Shown here: one piece after another, positions 1-11,125 of the stretch
Layout of the letters: each line of letters begins with the position of its first letter
How positions within the stretch are numbered: the stretch's first letter is position 1
DNA from: an uncultured SAR116 cluster alpha proteobacterium
Lineage (GTDB): Bacteria > Pseudomonadota > Alphaproteobacteria > Puniceispirillales > Marisalimonadaceae
Length of the DNA stretch: 42,099 bases
NCBI GenBank assembly: GCA_902514865.1
Contig: CABXSI010000003.1
Location: forward strand, 1-42,099
Direction of reading: 5' to 3'
Notes under the pieces: generated by a model
What the model was told of the DNA's origin: nothing
Databases searched by the model: none
What the model saw: only the letters and a program-made list of their open reading frames with translations
Position numbers and translations under genes: made by a program

Positions 1-2
1 AC

Positions 3-2225
3 AAAAAAGGTCGCCCTGGTAAGTTAGAAATAACACCAACAACACCTTTAATTAGTTCTCATGATTTATCCTTGGCATACTCACCAGGTGTAGCAACGCC
101 ATGTATTCAGATAGAAAAGACACCCGAAACAATTTATGACTATACTTCAAAAGGAAATATAGTTGCAGTTATCTCAAATGGAACAGCTGTTTTAGGTCTT
201 GGTAATATTGGTGCTTCTGCATCAAAACCTGTTATGGAGGGAAAGGCTGTATTGTTTAAAAAGTTTGCTGATGTTGATGGTATTGATTTAGAAATAGATA
301 CGGAAGATACAGAAAAATTTATTGACGCAGTTTCCTTACTTGAGCCAAGTTTTGGCGGTGTTAATCTAGAAGACATTAAAGCTCCTGATTGTTTTATAAT
401 TGAACAAAGATTAAGAGAAAAAATGAAGATACCAGTTTTTCACGATGATCAACATGGTACAGCAATTGTTACTGCTGCTGGAATAATAAATGCACTGCAT
501 TTAACTAATAGAAAAATAGAAGAAACAAAGTTTGTTTGTAATGGGGCAGGTGCGGCCTCTATAGCTTGTGTTGAACTTTTAAAAGTTATGGGAGCACAAA
601 ATAAAAACATTATTTTAGTAGACCGAGATGGGGTTATATACAAAGGTAGGCAGACTAATATGAACCAGTGGAAATCTGGGCATACTGTGGACACAAAAGC
701 TAGAACTTTGGAAGATGCTTTTAAAAATTCAGATGTTTTCTTAGGATTATCTGTTCCAGGTTCTGTTACAAAAAAAATGGTGAAAAGTATGGCTGAGAAA
801 CCAATTATATTTGCTATGGCAAATCCAATACCAGAGATTATGCCAGAAGAAGTAAGAAGTGTAAGGTCAGATGCTATTATAGCTACTGGAAGATCTGATT
901 ATCCTAATCAAGTAAATAACGTGCTAGGATTTCCTTATATCTTCAGAGGTGCCCTTGATGTAAGAGCAACCATGATTAATGATGAAATGAAGATTGCTGC
1001 AGCAAATGCTATTGCTGAATTAGCTAGAAAGGATGTACCTGATGAGGTTAATGCTGCTTATCATGGAGTACAACTACATTACGGTAATGATTACATAATA
1101 CCCGCACCTTTTGATCCAAGACTTATTTCGTCTGTATCATCTGCAGTTGCGAAAGCGGCAATGGATACTGGCGTTGCAAAAAAACCTATTAAAAATCTAG
1201 AAGCATATAGAAGAGAATTAGAAGGTAGAACTAACCCTATAGCCTCTATTCTCGAACCAATAAAATCAAGAATAAAAAATAAAAAACAGAAAGTTGTTTT
1301 TGCTGAGGGTGAAGAAGAAAAAACTATACGAGCAGCGTTGTCATTTTATAATTCAGGTTTTGGAATACCAATCTTAATTGGAAGAGAAAATAGAGTTAAA
1401 GAAACTATGGAACAAGTTAACTTAGAAGGTCTAAATGAATTAATAATTCATAATGCCAGTTTAAGTAAAAGCAATCAAAAATATACAGATAGTCTATATA
1501 AACGACTTCATCGATACGGACAATTAAGAAGGGATTGTCAAAGATTAATTAACCAAGATAGGAATGTTTTTGCTGCATCTATGGTATCTGCTGGTGACGC
1601 AGATGCTATGGTAACTGGAGTTACTAGGCCTTTTGGACGATGCTTTGATGACATCACAAAAGTTATTTCTACAAAAAATGATGAAAGTTTTTTGTCAATG
1701 TCTATGATGGTTTCTAAAGAGCGAACTGTTTTTATTGGTGACGTTAATATACATGATATGCCAAATGCTGAACAATTAGCTAATATTGCCACTGGCATAG
1801 CTAATACTGTAAAAAATTTAGGTTATACTCCCCGTGTAGCCTTATTATCATTTTCTAATTTTGGAAGCTTAACCAGACCTAGCTCAAAAAACTTAAAAGA
1901 AGCAGTAAATATATTGAATACTAGGAATGTTGATTTTGAGTTTGACGGAGAAATGACACCTGAGGTCGCGTTAGATTATGATCTAATTAAGGATAATTAT
2001 CCATTCTGTAGACTTTCTGGACCTGCCAATGTTCTAATTATGCCAAGTCTTTTATCTGCCAATATTTCTTTTAAGTTATTACAAAAACTCGGAGGAGGTT
2101 CAATCTTAGGTCCTCTAATGATAGGCGGGGAAAAACCATTTCAAATTGTACAAATGGGCTCATCTGTGTCAGACATTGTTAATTCTGCATCTATTGCAAC
2201 TTATAATTCATTATATTCTAATTAA
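3..2225 (+). CDS. maeB: NADP-dependent malic enzyme with C-terminal phosphotransacetylase-like domain (MaeB type), 5' truncated by window edge
   Basis: Frame is open upstream of the listed ORF (KKGRPGKLEITPTTPLISSHDLSLAYSPGVATPC...), and position 72 is TTG (Leu) rather than a real start; malic enzyme motifs followed by a PTA-like domain (KVVFAEGEEEKTIRAA...). Confidence 0.93.
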   Translation, partial: KKGRPGKLEITPTTPLISSHDLSLAYSPGVATPCIQIEKTPETIYDYTSKGNIVAVISNGTAVLGLGNIGASASKPVMEGKAVLFKKFADVDGIDLEIDTEDTEKFIDAVSLLEPSFGGVNLEDIKAPDCFIIEQRLREKMKIPVFHDDQHGTAIVTAAGIINALHLTNRKIEETKFVCNGAGAASIACVELLKVMGAQNKNIILVDRDGVIYKGRQTNMNQWKSGHTVDTKARTLEDAFKNSDVFLGLSVPGSVTKKMVKSMAEKPIIFAMANPIPEIMPEEVRSVRSDAIIATGRSDYPNQVNNVLGFPYIFRGALDVRATMINDEMKIAAANAIAELARKDVPDEVNAAYHGVQLHYGNDYIIPAPFDPRLISSVSSAVAKAAMDTGVAKKPIKNLEAYRRELEGRTNPIASILEPIKSRIKNKKQKVVFAEGEEEKTIRAALSFYNSGFGIPILIGRENRVKETMEQVNLEGLNELIIHNASLSKSNQKYTDSLYKRLHRYGQLRRDCQRLINQDRNVFAASMVSAGDADAMVTGVTRPFGRCFDDITKVISTKNDESFLSMSMMVSKERTVFIGDVNIHDMPNAEQLANIATGIANTVKNLGYTPRVALLSFSNFGSLTRPSSKNLKEAVNILNTRNVDFEFDGEMTPEVALDYDLIKDNYPFCRLSGPANVLIMPSLLSANISFKLLQKLGGGSILGPLMIGGEKPFQIVQMGSSVSDIVNSASIATYNSLYSN

Positions 2226-3195
2226 GAAATGTTTTGAGAGGAACTCTAGGTCTTGCACCGATATGTTTAATTATATCTGCAGCTACCTTACTTCCTAATT
2301 TGCCACAATCTTCAATTGAGTAGTTATTAGTTAAACCAAACAAAAACCCCGAAGCAAAAATATCACCTGCACCAGTTGTATCAACTAGATCATTCACTGT
2401 AATTGGAGTTACTAAATTTTCAATCTGATTTTGAAAAACGATGGAACCTTTAGATCCCAAAGTAATTGCTCCAACCTCAACATTTTCTTTAATTTTTTTT
2501 AAACTTTCTTGCAAATTCAATTGATATAAACTTTGTATCTCTACCTCATTAGCAAAAATAATATCAACAAATTCATTAATTAAATCAGAAAATTCTTCTC
2601 TATGTCTATCCACACAAAATGAATCTGACAAACTTAAGGCCACCTTACAATTATGAAATTTAGCTAATTTACAACAATAATAAATGGCTTTTTTGGCTTC
2701 AGATTGGTCAAATAAATAGCCTTCTATGTAAATTATTTTGCTATTCATAATTAAATCTTTGTTAATACAATCTATATTAAATTGAACACTTGCTCCTAAA
2801 TATGTATTCATGCTTCTTTCTGCGTCTGGAGTAACTAAGACAATACTCTTTGAGGTTTTTCCCAATGTCTGAGTAATTTTATTATCAAAAAAAACACCAG
2901 AATTATTAAGATCTTTTGAAAATAAAATTCCAAAATCGTCGTTACCTATTTTTCCGATAAAAGAACAGTTTCCCCCAAATGAACTGAAACCTACTGCAGT
3001 ATTTGCTGCACTACCACCAGAGATTATGATTGGATTTTTTAAATGATCTAAAATTAAATTAGATGACTTTTCATCTATAAGTTGCATAGATCCCTTTGGG
3101 ATTTTTAGTTTTTTCAAATTTTCATCCGAAAATTTAGAAATGATATCTACAATAGCGTTCCCTATAAAACAAACTTGATAATTTGACATTATCAT
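2218..3195 (-). CDS. PfkB-family carbohydrate/adenosine kinase
   Basis: GGSAANTAVGFSSFGG and DTTGAGDIFASGFLFGL signatures of PfkB kinases. Confidence 0.88.
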   Translation of the reverse strand: MIMSNYQVCFIGNAIVDIISKFSDENLKKLKIPKGSMQLIDEKSSNLILDHLKNPIIISGGSAANTAVGFSSFGGNCSFIGKIGNDDFGILFSKDLNNSGVFFDNKITQTLGKTSKSIVLVTPDAERSMNTYLGASVQFNIDCINKDLIMNSKIIYIEGYLFDQSEAKKAIYYCCKLAKFHNCKVALSLSDSFCVDRHREEFSDLINEFVDIIFANEVEIQSLYQLNLQESLKKIKENVEVGAITLGSKGSIVFQNQIENLVTPITVNDLVDTTGAGDIFASGFLFGLTNNYSIEDCGKLGSKVAADIIKHIGARPRVPLKTFLN

Positions 3196-3256
3196 TTTTC
3201 CTAAAAATTAATTTTTAATTAGACTTAATAGTTAACAATATTTATGAATATCATTT

Positions 3257-3811
3257 ATGAAATCAAATCTAAACAAAATTATTTTAAACTTTACCTTAAT
3301 TTTATTTCTTAGTTCGTGCCATACTTTCGAACATCAAAACATTTTTCTTGATACTAAAAAAAAAGCTGAGAGGCAGAATAAAGAAATAGATAATTTGGAA
3401 GGAAAAAGTACAAAGACTGAAATTGATTACATTGATAAAAACAAATCCTCACACGAAATTGAAATGGCACCTATAAACGTGCCCAAAAAGAAACAAAGGG
3501 TTAAAACTGTTGCCCTTAGTAAAAAAATAAATATTCCTAAAACTAAAATATTTGAACTTCATGTGATTAAAAATTGGTCTGAAAAAAAGTTAATCCAAAA
3601 GATGGGACAAAGTGATTTTATCAAAGAAGAAGGCCAATTAAAAAGTTATCAATATTATTTTTCAAGCTGTTTTTTAGATATTTTCTTTCTTAAAACAAAG
3701 AATGGTTATTATGTAAATCATATACAAACACGATCCACAAAACTTTATGGAAAGATTAAACCTGAAAAATGTTTAAAGGAAATAACTAAAAAAATTAATA
3801 GAAATCCGTAA
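3257..3811 (+). CDS. Putative lipoprotein, possible SmpA/OmlA-like C-terminal region
   Basis: Signal peptide with lipobox LFLSSC; C-terminal KMGQSDFIKEEGQLKSYQYYFSSCFLDIFF resembles the 'lGxPdfvrreG..evWqY....CvLdlfl' pattern. Confidence 0.6.
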   Translation: MKSNLNKIILNFTLILFLSSCHTFEHQNIFLDTKKKAERQNKEIDNLEGKSTKTEIDYIDKNKSSHEIEMAPINVPKKKQRVKTVALSKKINIPKTKIFELHVIKNWSEKKLIQKMGQSDFIKEEGQLKSYQYYFSSCFLDIFFLKTKNGYYVNHIQTRSTKLYGKIKPEKCLKEITKKINRNP

Positions 3812-3814
3812 TTC

Positions 3815-4627
3815 CTACCCACCGTTTATTAGAACATCTGATAAACTGTATAAACCAGGATCTGCTGTCGCAGCCCAATAAGACGCTCTCAAAGCTCCAG
3901 ATGCAAAAATTGACCTGTCTGTAGCCTTATGAACTAATTCTATTCGTTCTCCAGAGCTGGAAAAAATTACAGAATGTTCTCCTACAACATCCCCTCCTCT
4001 TAAGACTGCAAAACCTATTTCGGATTCTTTTCTTTTTCCAACAATACCGTCTCTTGAAACTGACTTCACACTTGATAAATCTTGACCTCGTGCTTCCGCT
4101 GCTGATTTTCCAAGTAACAATGCTGTACCCGATGGAGCGTCTATTTTATGTTTATGGTGCATCTCTAATATTTCAATATCCCATTCAGCACCTAACATTT
4201 GTGTTGAATTTGAAACTAAACTTGACAATAGTGTTACTCCTATAGAGAAATTTGCAGAATAGACTATAGGAATCTTTTTAGATAAGTTAAGTAATTCTTC
4301 TTCTTGAAGTTTATTCAATCCAGTAGTTCCTATTACTATAGACAAATTGTTTTCATAGCATTTTCTTGCGTGAAACATGGTTGCCTCTGGAACAGTAAAG
4401 TCAATAAGCACGTCTGAATTTTGAAATAAAGATGAAGTATCGGTATTTAATTCTTTATAAATCTTGGCCTTACCAACTAATATTCCAATATCAATACCAA
4501 CCTCATCTTCATTCGGTAAACAAGTGGAACTAGATAAGTTAAATTTTTCATTTTCTAAAATTAAGCCAAGTAAAGTTTTGCCCATGCGACCATTTCCACC
4601 TGGAATAGAAACAGAGATTTTTTTCAT
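3815..4627 (-). CDS. dapB: 4-hydroxy-tetrahydrodipicolinate reductase
   Basis: Likely start MKKISVSIPGGNGRMGKTL (ATG at 4627, not 4669); IEILEMHHKHKIDAPSGTAL motif. Confidence 0.93.
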   Translation of the reverse strand: MKKISVSIPGGNGRMGKTLLGLILENEKFNLSSSTCLPNEDEVGIDIGILVGKAKIYKELNTDTSSLFQNSDVLIDFTVPEATMFHARKCYENNLSIVIGTTGLNKLQEEELLNLSKKIPIVYSANFSIGVTLLSSLVSNSTQMLGAEWDIEILEMHHKHKIDAPSGTALLLGKSAAEARGQDLSSVKSVSRDGIVGKRKESEIGFAVLRGGDVVGEHSVIFSSSGERIELVHKATDRSIFASGALRASYWAATADPGLYSLSDVLINGG

Positions 4628-4678
4628 ATTTAGCTCTTTTTTACAATTACATAAATTATTGTTATACAAAAATAATGA

Positions 4679-5779
4679 TTATTGTATTAGTTTTTTAAAT
4701 CTACTAGTCTTGGGACTAATTTTGTCCACACCTAAATCTTTAATTTGTTTAAATAAATCTTCTTGTTTTCTTGAAATACCAACTGGCGTCTCCACATTTA
4801 TTTGTACATACTGATCACCTCTAGCTCCACCTCGAAGACCGGGCATACCTTTACCTTTCATTCGTAAACGAGTACCACTTTGTGTGCCAGAACTTAAGTT
4901 CATTTTGGCTTTTGAACCATCGATACAAGGAACTTGTATTGAATTCCCTAAAACAGCGTCAATAAATGATACAGGAACCTCAATAAATGTATCTTTTCCA
5001 TCTCTTTGAAATATAGAGTGGTCTTTAATATCAATGAAAATATATAAATCACCTGGTGATGAGCCCCTTGCACCAGCTTCTCCCTCACCTGAAAGGCGAA
5101 TTCGGGTCCCATTATCTACACCTGCAGGCACATTTACAGAAAGTTTTTTATTTTTATTTACTCGTCCCTGACCTTTACAAACTCTACAAGGATCTCCAAT
5201 GATTTCGCCTGCACCAGAACACGCTGCACATGTTCTTTCAATCGTAAAGAAACCTTGTTGCGCTCTTACTTTTCCATAACCACCACAATGGCTACATTGT
5301 TTTGGTTGAGATCCTTTATTAGCTCCTGATCCATTACAAGATTCACACTTAGTTGGTACTGTCAAAGATATTTCAACTTGATCACCTGAGTAAGCTTGCT
5401 CTAGTGATACCGATAAGTCATATCTTAAGTCAGATCCTGTAGATGCTGATCTTCTTTCAGAACCACCTCCCATCCCAAACATATCTTCAAATATGTCAGA
5501 AAATCCACCGCTCCCAAATCCTGAAAATCCTCCAGAAGCTCCTCCACTAGTACCTTGAGAAAAAGCTGCATGACCGTACTGGTCATATGCTGCCTTTTTT
5601 TGAGGATCCTTGAGAATTTCATAGGATTCAGAAATTTCTTTGAATTTTTCTTCGGCTTTTTTATCACCTGGATTTCTGTCAGGATGGTATTTCATGGCTA
5701 GTTTACGATACGAAGACTTAATTTCACTATCTGATGCTGATTTAGATAAACCTAGTATATCGTAATAATCACGTGCCAT
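4679..5779 (-). CDS. dnaJ: Chaperone DnaJ
   Basis: J-domain with HPD, G/F-rich linker, four CxxCxGxG-type zinc motifs. Confidence 0.98.
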   Translation of the reverse strand: MARDYYDILGLSKSASDSEIKSSYRKLAMKYHPDRNPGDKKAEEKFKEISESYEILKDPQKKAAYDQYGHAAFSQGTSGGASGGFSGFGSGGFSDIFEDMFGMGGGSERRSASTGSDLRYDLSVSLEQAYSGDQVEISLTVPTKCESCNGSGANKGSQPKQCSHCGGYGKVRAQQGFFTIERTCAACSGAGEIIGDPCRVCKGQGRVNKNKKLSVNVPAGVDNGTRIRLSGEGEAGARGSSPGDLYIFIDIKDHSIFQRDGKDTFIEVPVSFIDAVLGNSIQVPCIDGSKAKMNLSSGTQSGTRLRMKGKGMPGLRGGARGDQYVQINVETPVGISRKQEDLFKQIKDLGVDKISPKTSRFKKLIQ

Positions 5780-5808
5780 TTTTATACCTTAAGTATATCT
5801 GTATATAT

Positions 5809-7728
5809 TTAGGAAGCGTCTTTTTTTTCTTCGTTATCCTTAACTTCTTCAAAGTCAGCATCCACAACATCTTCTTTGTTTTCATTTGAAGTGTCAGTTG
5901 ATTCAGGGTTTTCTGAATTATTTTCTTGATTTGACTTATAAGCTGCTTCTCCCATTTTCATCATTACTGCAGATAAAGCGGATGTTTTATCTTTTATAAC
6001 TGTTATATCTTCACCTTCAAGTGATGTTTTTACCTCTCCAATTGCATCTTCTACTTCACTTTTAGCGCTAGGATCTGCTTTATCTCCTAAGTCAGTTAAG
6101 GACTTTTCAGCACCATGTATCATTGATTCAGCTTGATTTCGAACATCAATAGCTTCTCTTTTTTCTTTATCTGCTTCTGCGTTATCCTCAGCTTCTTTAA
6201 CCATTCTTTCAATCTCATTATCATCAAGACCACCAGAAGCTTGAATGGTTATATTATGAGCTTTACCAGTAGCTTTATCTTGAGCACTAACATTAACTAT
6301 TCCATTAGCATCAATGTCAAAAGTCACTTCTATTTGAGGAACGCCTCTAGGTGCTGAAGCAATACCTTCGAGATTAAACTCTCCTAGCGATTTATTGTCT
6401 GATGCCATTTCTCTTTCACCTTGAGATACACGAATGGTAACAGCAGATTGATTATCTTCAGCAGTTGAAAATATTTGAGATTTTTTTGAAGGTATAGTTG
6501 TATTTCTATCAATCAATCGAGTAAATACTCCACCTAATGTTTCAATTCCTAGCGATAAAGGTGTCACGTCGAGTAAAAGTACGTCCTTTACGTCTCCCAT
6601 TAACACTCCACCCTGAATTGCAGCGCCTGAGGCTACAACCTCATCAGGGTTAACACCTCTGTGAGGTTCTGTTTTAAAAAAGGTAGTAACAGCTTCAATG
6701 ATTTTTGGCATTCGAGTCATTCCTCCTACCAAAATCACCTCGTCAATGTCACTTGCACTTACTCCAGCATCTTTAAGAGCTGCTTTACAAGGATCAATAC
6801 TTTTAGTAATTAAGTCATCGACAAGACCCTCATACTGAGATCTTGTTAATTTAACATTCAAATGCTTTGGACCACTTGCGTCTGCAGTAACAAAAGGCAA
6901 ATTTACATCCGTTTGAGCCGCGCTTGAAAGTTCTATTTTAGCTTTTTCTGCAGCCTCTTTCATTCTTTGAAGAGCTAATTTGTCCGATCTTAAATCAATT
7001 CCATTGTCTTTTTTAAATTGCTCAGCAATATAATCTATTATACGTTGGTCAAAATCTTCACCACCTAAAAATGTATCTCCATTTGTAGATTTAACTTCAA
7101 AAACACCATCTCCTACCTCAAGGATAGAAACATCAAACGTACCTCCGCCAAGATCGTATACAGCAATCGTTCCGCTTTCTTTCTTATCAAGACCGTATGC
7201 TAAAGCTGCAGCTGTTGGCTCATTAATAATTCTTAATACTTCTAAACCTGCTATTTTCCCAGCATCTTTTGTAGCTTGTCTTTGAGCATCATTAAAGTAA
7301 GCTGGAACAGTAATTACTGCCTTATCAACTGTTTCTCCAAGAAATGCTTCCGCGTCTTCTTTAAGTTTTCTTAAGATAAAACTTGAAACTTCTGAAGGTG
7401 CGTATTCTTGTCCATTAGCCTCAACCCAAGCATCTCCATTTTTGGCAGATACAATTTTATAAGGCACTAGTTCAGAAAACTTCTTTGAATACTTATCGTC
7501 ATTCCTTCTGCCAATTAGTCTTTTGATTGCAAATAGAGTGTTTTCAGGATTCGTAACAGCTTGTCTTTTAGCTGGTTGGCCAACTAATCTTTCATCATCA
7601 GTGATACCAACCATAGAAGGAGTGGTTCTTGCACCTTCACTGTTTTCAATGATTTTTGGTGATTTTCCGTCCATAACAGATACACATGAATTAGTAGTAC
7701 CCAAATCAATACCAATAACTTTAGCCAT
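5809..7728 (-). CDS. dnaK: Chaperone DnaK (Hsp70)
   Basis: [21 protein letters not shown]; full-length Hsp70 sequence. Confidence 0.99.
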   Translation of the reverse strand: MAKVIGIDLGTTNSCVSVMDGKSPKIIENSEGARTTPSMVGITDDERLVGQPAKRQAVTNPENTLFAIKRLIGRRNDDKYSKKFSELVPYKIVSAKNGDAWVEANGQEYAPSEVSSFILRKLKEDAEAFLGETVDKAVITVPAYFNDAQRQATKDAGKIAGLEVLRIINEPTAAALAYGLDKKESGTIAVYDLGGGTFDVSILEVGDGVFEVKSTNGDTFLGGEDFDQRIIDYIAEQFKKDNGIDLRSDKLALQRMKEAAEKAKIELSSAAQTDVNLPFVTADASGPKHLNVKLTRSQYEGLVDDLITKSIDPCKAALKDAGVSASDIDEVILVGGMTRMPKIIEAVTTFFKTEPHRGVNPDEVVASGAAIQGGVLMGDVKDVLLLDVTPLSLGIETLGGVFTRLIDRNTTIPSKKSQIFSTAEDNQSAVTIRVSQGEREMASDNKSLGEFNLEGIASAPRGVPQIEVTFDIDANGIVNVSAQDKATGKAHNITIQASGGLDDNEIERMVKEAEDNAEADKEKREAIDVRNQAESMIHGAEKSLTDLGDKADPSAKSEVEDAIGEVKTSLEGEDITVIKDKTSALSAVMMKMGEAAYKSNQENNSENPESTDTSNENKEDVVDADFEEVKDNEEKKDAS

Positions 7729-7764
7729 TTAAAAACTCCCTAAATTTGAATTACAACATGCTTT

Positions 7765-7792
7765 ATATGGGTTAAGTTGTTGTATTTACAAG
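7765..7792 (-). promoter_or_regulatory. Candidate sigma32 (heat-shock) promoter for dnaK
   Basis: Minus strand reads CTTGTAA - 13 nt - ACCCATAT, close to the CTTGAAA - N11-16 - CCCCATnT consensus, 37 bp upstream of the dnaK ATG. Confidence 0.65.
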
Positions 7793-7817
7793 ATTATGAA
7801 AAATTTAATTATCATAA

Positions 7818-8456
7818 TTAAACTTCATCTGTTTTTTTTTCTTTAACTTCTTCATCTTTAATTTCTTTTGAGATACCTACCATTGCGGGTCTAACAAGTC
7901 TGTCATGTAATAAATAACCTTTTTGGGAAACCTCAACAACAATACCGGGTTCACTTTCATTTGTTGGAACTTCAAACATAGCCTGATGAAAGTTATAATC
8001 AAACTTTTGACCCAAGGGGCAAATTTGCTTTAAATTATGCTTTTCAAAAGTACTAATTATTTCTTTTTCAACTATATCTAAACCTATGATTAAATTCTTT
8101 ACAGGTTCTGATAATTCAGACTTATCCTTAGGCACAGATTCTAAAGCTCTTTGTAAATTGTCAACAGAAGAAACTAAATCTCTTACAAAAGTAATGTGGC
8201 TATATTTTTTAGCATATTCGATTTCTTTAATCGTACGCTTTCTTAAATTTTCACTGTCTGCCAATGAACGCATTAATTGGTCTTTTAAATCTTTAACTTG
8301 ATTTTCAAGACTATTATTATTTTCAATCTCAGATTCATCAAACTCACTATTAATGTCAGCAAGATTTTCATCAGAAATTTTTTCAGTTTTTTCTATCTTT
8401 TCATCTTCATAATTAACGTCATTATCTATTTTAATTTTACCTTTTTTTTCAGACAA
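7818..8456 (-). CDS. grpE: Nucleotide exchange factor GrpE
   Basis: RDLVSSVDNLQRALE, FEKHNLKQICPLGQKFDYNFHQAMFEV and GYLLHDRLVRPAMVGIS motifs. Confidence 0.95.
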   Translation of the reverse strand: MSEKKGKIKIDNDVNYEDEKIEKTEKISDENLADINSEFDESEIENNNSLENQVKDLKDQLMRSLADSENLRKRTIKEIEYAKKYSHITFVRDLVSSVDNLQRALESVPKDKSELSEPVKNLIIGLDIVEKEIISTFEKHNLKQICPLGQKFDYNFHQAMFEVPTNESEPGIVVEVSQKGYLLHDRLVRPAMVGISKEIKDEEVKEKKTDEV

Positions 8457-8608
8457 TTTTCACTCCACAGATAATTATAATTATGTTCAAATAATAAATC
8501 TTTATAAAATTTGCAAGGGGTAAAATTTTATAATAATTGTAAATACAACTTTAGTATGTTTTAAGTTATTTCTTAATTATAATTTTCTTAATGGAATAGT
8601 GAGTATTT

Positions 8609-9334
8609 ATGTTTATCAGACCCTCAAATAGACAATATAATGAAATGAGAGAAGTATCGTTAGCATCTCAAGTCTCCCCTTATGCAGAGGGTTCATGCAT
8701 GGCTAAGTTTGGTAACACTCATGTTTTCTGTACTGCATCCGTCGATACTAAACTACCACCTTGGTTAAGAAGCTCAGGAAAAGGGTGGATTACAGCTGAA
8801 TATGGTATGTTACCAAGATCAACGCATTTAAGAATGGATAGAGAAGTTGTTAAAGGTAAACAATCTGGCCGCACCCAAGAAATACAAAGACTAATCGGAA
8901 GATCACTCAGATCAATTGTAGATTTGAAAAAATTAGGAGAAAATCAAATTAAAATAGATTGTGACGTAATTCAAGCAGACGGTGGAACGAGAACAGCATC
9001 TATTACTGGGGCTTGGGTTGCACTTTATGGGGCAATTAATTTTTTACTTAAATCTGGAAAAATTTCAGAAAATCCAATATTAGATCAAGTAGGTGCAATT
9101 TCTTGTGGTATTTGGAAAAACAAAGAGATAATTGATCTTGATTATGAAGAGGACTCATCTGCTGAAACAGATGGAAATTTTGTTATGACAGCAAATAATG
9201 GTATTGTTGAAATTCAAACTACTGCAGAAGAAAAACCTTTCAATAAAAGACAATTTCTTAATTTGTTAGATTTGGCTGAACACGGTACGAAGCGTATTTT
9301 CAAAATTCAAAGACATGCTCTTAATTTGGATTAG
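8609..9334 (+). CDS. rph: Ribonuclease PH
   Basis: [35 protein letters not shown]. Confidence 0.97.
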   Translation: MFIRPSNRQYNEMREVSLASQVSPYAEGSCMAKFGNTHVFCTASVDTKLPPWLRSSGKGWITAEYGMLPRSTHLRMDREVVKGKQSGRTQEIQRLIGRSLRSIVDLKKLGENQIKIDCDVIQADGGTRTASITGAWVALYGAINFLLKSGKISENPILDQVGAISCGIWKNKEIIDLDYEEDSSAETDGNFVMTANNGIVEIQTTAEEKPFNKRQFLNLLDLAEHGTKRIFKIQRHALNLD

Positions 9335-9338
9335 TTTA

Positions 9339-9956
9339 ATGAATGAACGAATTTTTAAAGATAAAAAATTAGTTATAGCCAGCCATAATAAAGGAAAGAT
9401 AATTGAGATTAAAGCTTTATTGGCACCCTTGAATATTGAAATTTTATCTGTTTATGATTTTCATATCGAGGAACCGGAAGAAAATGGTGCAACATTTGAA
9501 GAAAATGCATTAATTAAATCTACTTTTGTAACTCAAAAAACAGGATTACCAAGCATATCAGATGATAGCGGAATATGTTTTTCTGATATTAACAATGAAC
9601 CTGGTATTTACTCTGCAAGATGGGCTGGTTCGAACAAAGACTTTGATTCAGCAATGCATAAAGTTAATACTGCTATTAAGAAAGTAAGACGGCCTAACTA
9701 CGATTGTTTTTTCATTTGTTCTTTGTCAATTTCTTGGCCTGATAAATTCGATGTTACAGTTTCTGGAAAAGTACATGGTAAATTTTCATGGCCTCCTAAA
9801 GGGAATAAAGGCTTCGGTTATGATCCTATTTTTAAACCATTGGGGTATGACTTGACTTTTGCTGAAATGGATCCAAATTTCAAACATAAAATAAGCCATA
9901 GATCTATTGCTTTTAATAAATTAATAAATTTATGTTTTCCTGATTTGAAGTGTTGA
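9339..9956 (+). CDS. rdgB: XTP/dITP diphosphatase (RdgB/HAM1)
   Basis: KLVIASHNKGKIIEIKALL, SDDSGICF, GFGYDPIF; ATG at 9339 follows the rph stop, so 9315 is an unlikely start. Confidence 0.95.
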   Translation: MNERIFKDKKLVIASHNKGKIIEIKALLAPLNIEILSVYDFHIEEPEENGATFEENALIKSTFVTQKTGLPSISDDSGICFSDINNEPGIYSARWAGSNKDFDSAMHKVNTAIKKVRRPNYDCFFICSLSISWPDKFDVTVSGKVHGKFSWPPKGNKGFGYDPIFKPLGYDLTFAEMDPNFKHKISHRSIAFNKLINLCFPDLKC

Positions 9957-11125
9957 TCGAGAATAAAGATAAATTATTGAGCCTTTATATTCACTGGCCT
10001 TATTGTGCGTCAAAATGTCCTTATTGTGATTTTAATTCTCATGTAAACGAAGCATTTGACGTTAAACAATGGATCAAATCATACACAAATCAATTGCTTG
10101 AAATGAATGAACAACTTCTACATCACAACGTGAGTTTTAATAATTTAAATGCTGTTTTTTTTGGAGGGGGAACACCTTCACTAATGCCTCTAGAAATAAT
10201 TGATAGTATTTTAAGAACTGCTTCAAATTTGTTTGGGTTTGAGGAAAATGTAGAAATTTCGCTTGAAGCTAATCCAAGCTCCTACGAAAAAGAAAAATTC
10301 AATAATTTAAAAGAGGTAGGAATTAATAGAATATCTATTGGAGTACAGTCATTAAATGATGAAAATTTAAAATTTCTAGGACGACATCATAGTAGTTTAG
10401 ATGCACAATTAGCTGTAGACCATGCAATGAAAACATTTAATAATGTTTCTGTAGATTTAATATACGCCTTTTATGGTCAAAAACTGTTGCATTGGACAAA
10501 TGAATTGGAAGTATTTCTTAGAAAGAATGATTTACAACATTTGTCACTTTACCAACTTACTATTGAAAATGGTACAAGATTTCATACAGACTATAAAAAA
10601 GGTTTGTTAAATGTAATTGATACTGATCACGCAGCTGATTTTTATGAAAAGTCTAACGAAATATTAAACGATTACAATTTTTTAAAATATGAAGTGTCAA
10701 ATTATGCAAAAAACGGTTTTGAATGCAAACATAATAAAAACTATTGGAAATCCGAAAACTGGATAGGTATAGGTCCGGGAGCATATGGAAGATTATGGTC
10801 ATCAAAGCAAAATATTAAACGAGTCGAGTATCAAAATTATAAGAATCCAAAAACTTGGTTATCTAAAAATATACATAAATCAGAATTTGAAAATATTAAT
10901 TTTTTTAATGACGAAACTTCGGATATTGATACATTAACAATGGGACTTAGATTATATGAAGGAATAGAGACTTTCAAGTTGTTTGATAAATCTATAATAG
11001 AGGGTCATACTTTTAAAAAATTACAAAATAAGAAAATACTAAAAGTTAAAAATGATATGTTAAAAGTAGAAGAAAATTATATGATTAAATTAGATAGTAT
11101 AATTGATTTCTTGTTTAATCATTAA
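9950..11125 (+). CDS. hemW: HemW-like radical SAM protein
   Basis: SLYIHWPYCASKCPYCDFNSH (CxxxCxxC); GTG start overlapping rdgB; conserved rph-rdgB-hemW order. Confidence 0.88.
   Translation: MLIENKDKLLSLYIHWPYCASKCPYCDFNSHVNEAFDVKQWIKSYTNQLLEMNEQLLHHNVSFNNLNAVFFGGGTPSLMPLEIIDSILRTASNLFGFEENVEISLEANPSSYEKEKFNNLKEVGINRISIGVQSLNDENLKFLGRHHSSLDAQLAVDHAMKTFNNVSVDLIYAFYGQKLLHWTNELEVFLRKNDLQHLSLYQLTIENGTRFHTDYKKGLLNVIDTDHAADFYEKSNEILNDYNFLKYEVSNYAKNGFECKHNKNYWKSENWIGIGPGAYGRLWSSKQNIKRVEYQNYKNPKTWLSKNIHKSEFENINFFNDETSDIDTLTMGLRLYEGIETFKLFDKSIIEGHTFKKLQNKKILKVKNDMLKVEENYMIKLDSIIDFLFNH

Noticed and set aside
5425-5667. 80-aa minus-strand ORF within dnaJ
   Set aside because: Alternate frame of the dnaJ G/F-rich region.
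8457-8608. Sigma32 promoter or CIRCE upstream of grpE
   Set aside because: A CTTGCAA -35-like hexamer exists but no convincing -10 at the right spacing, and no CIRCE repeat.
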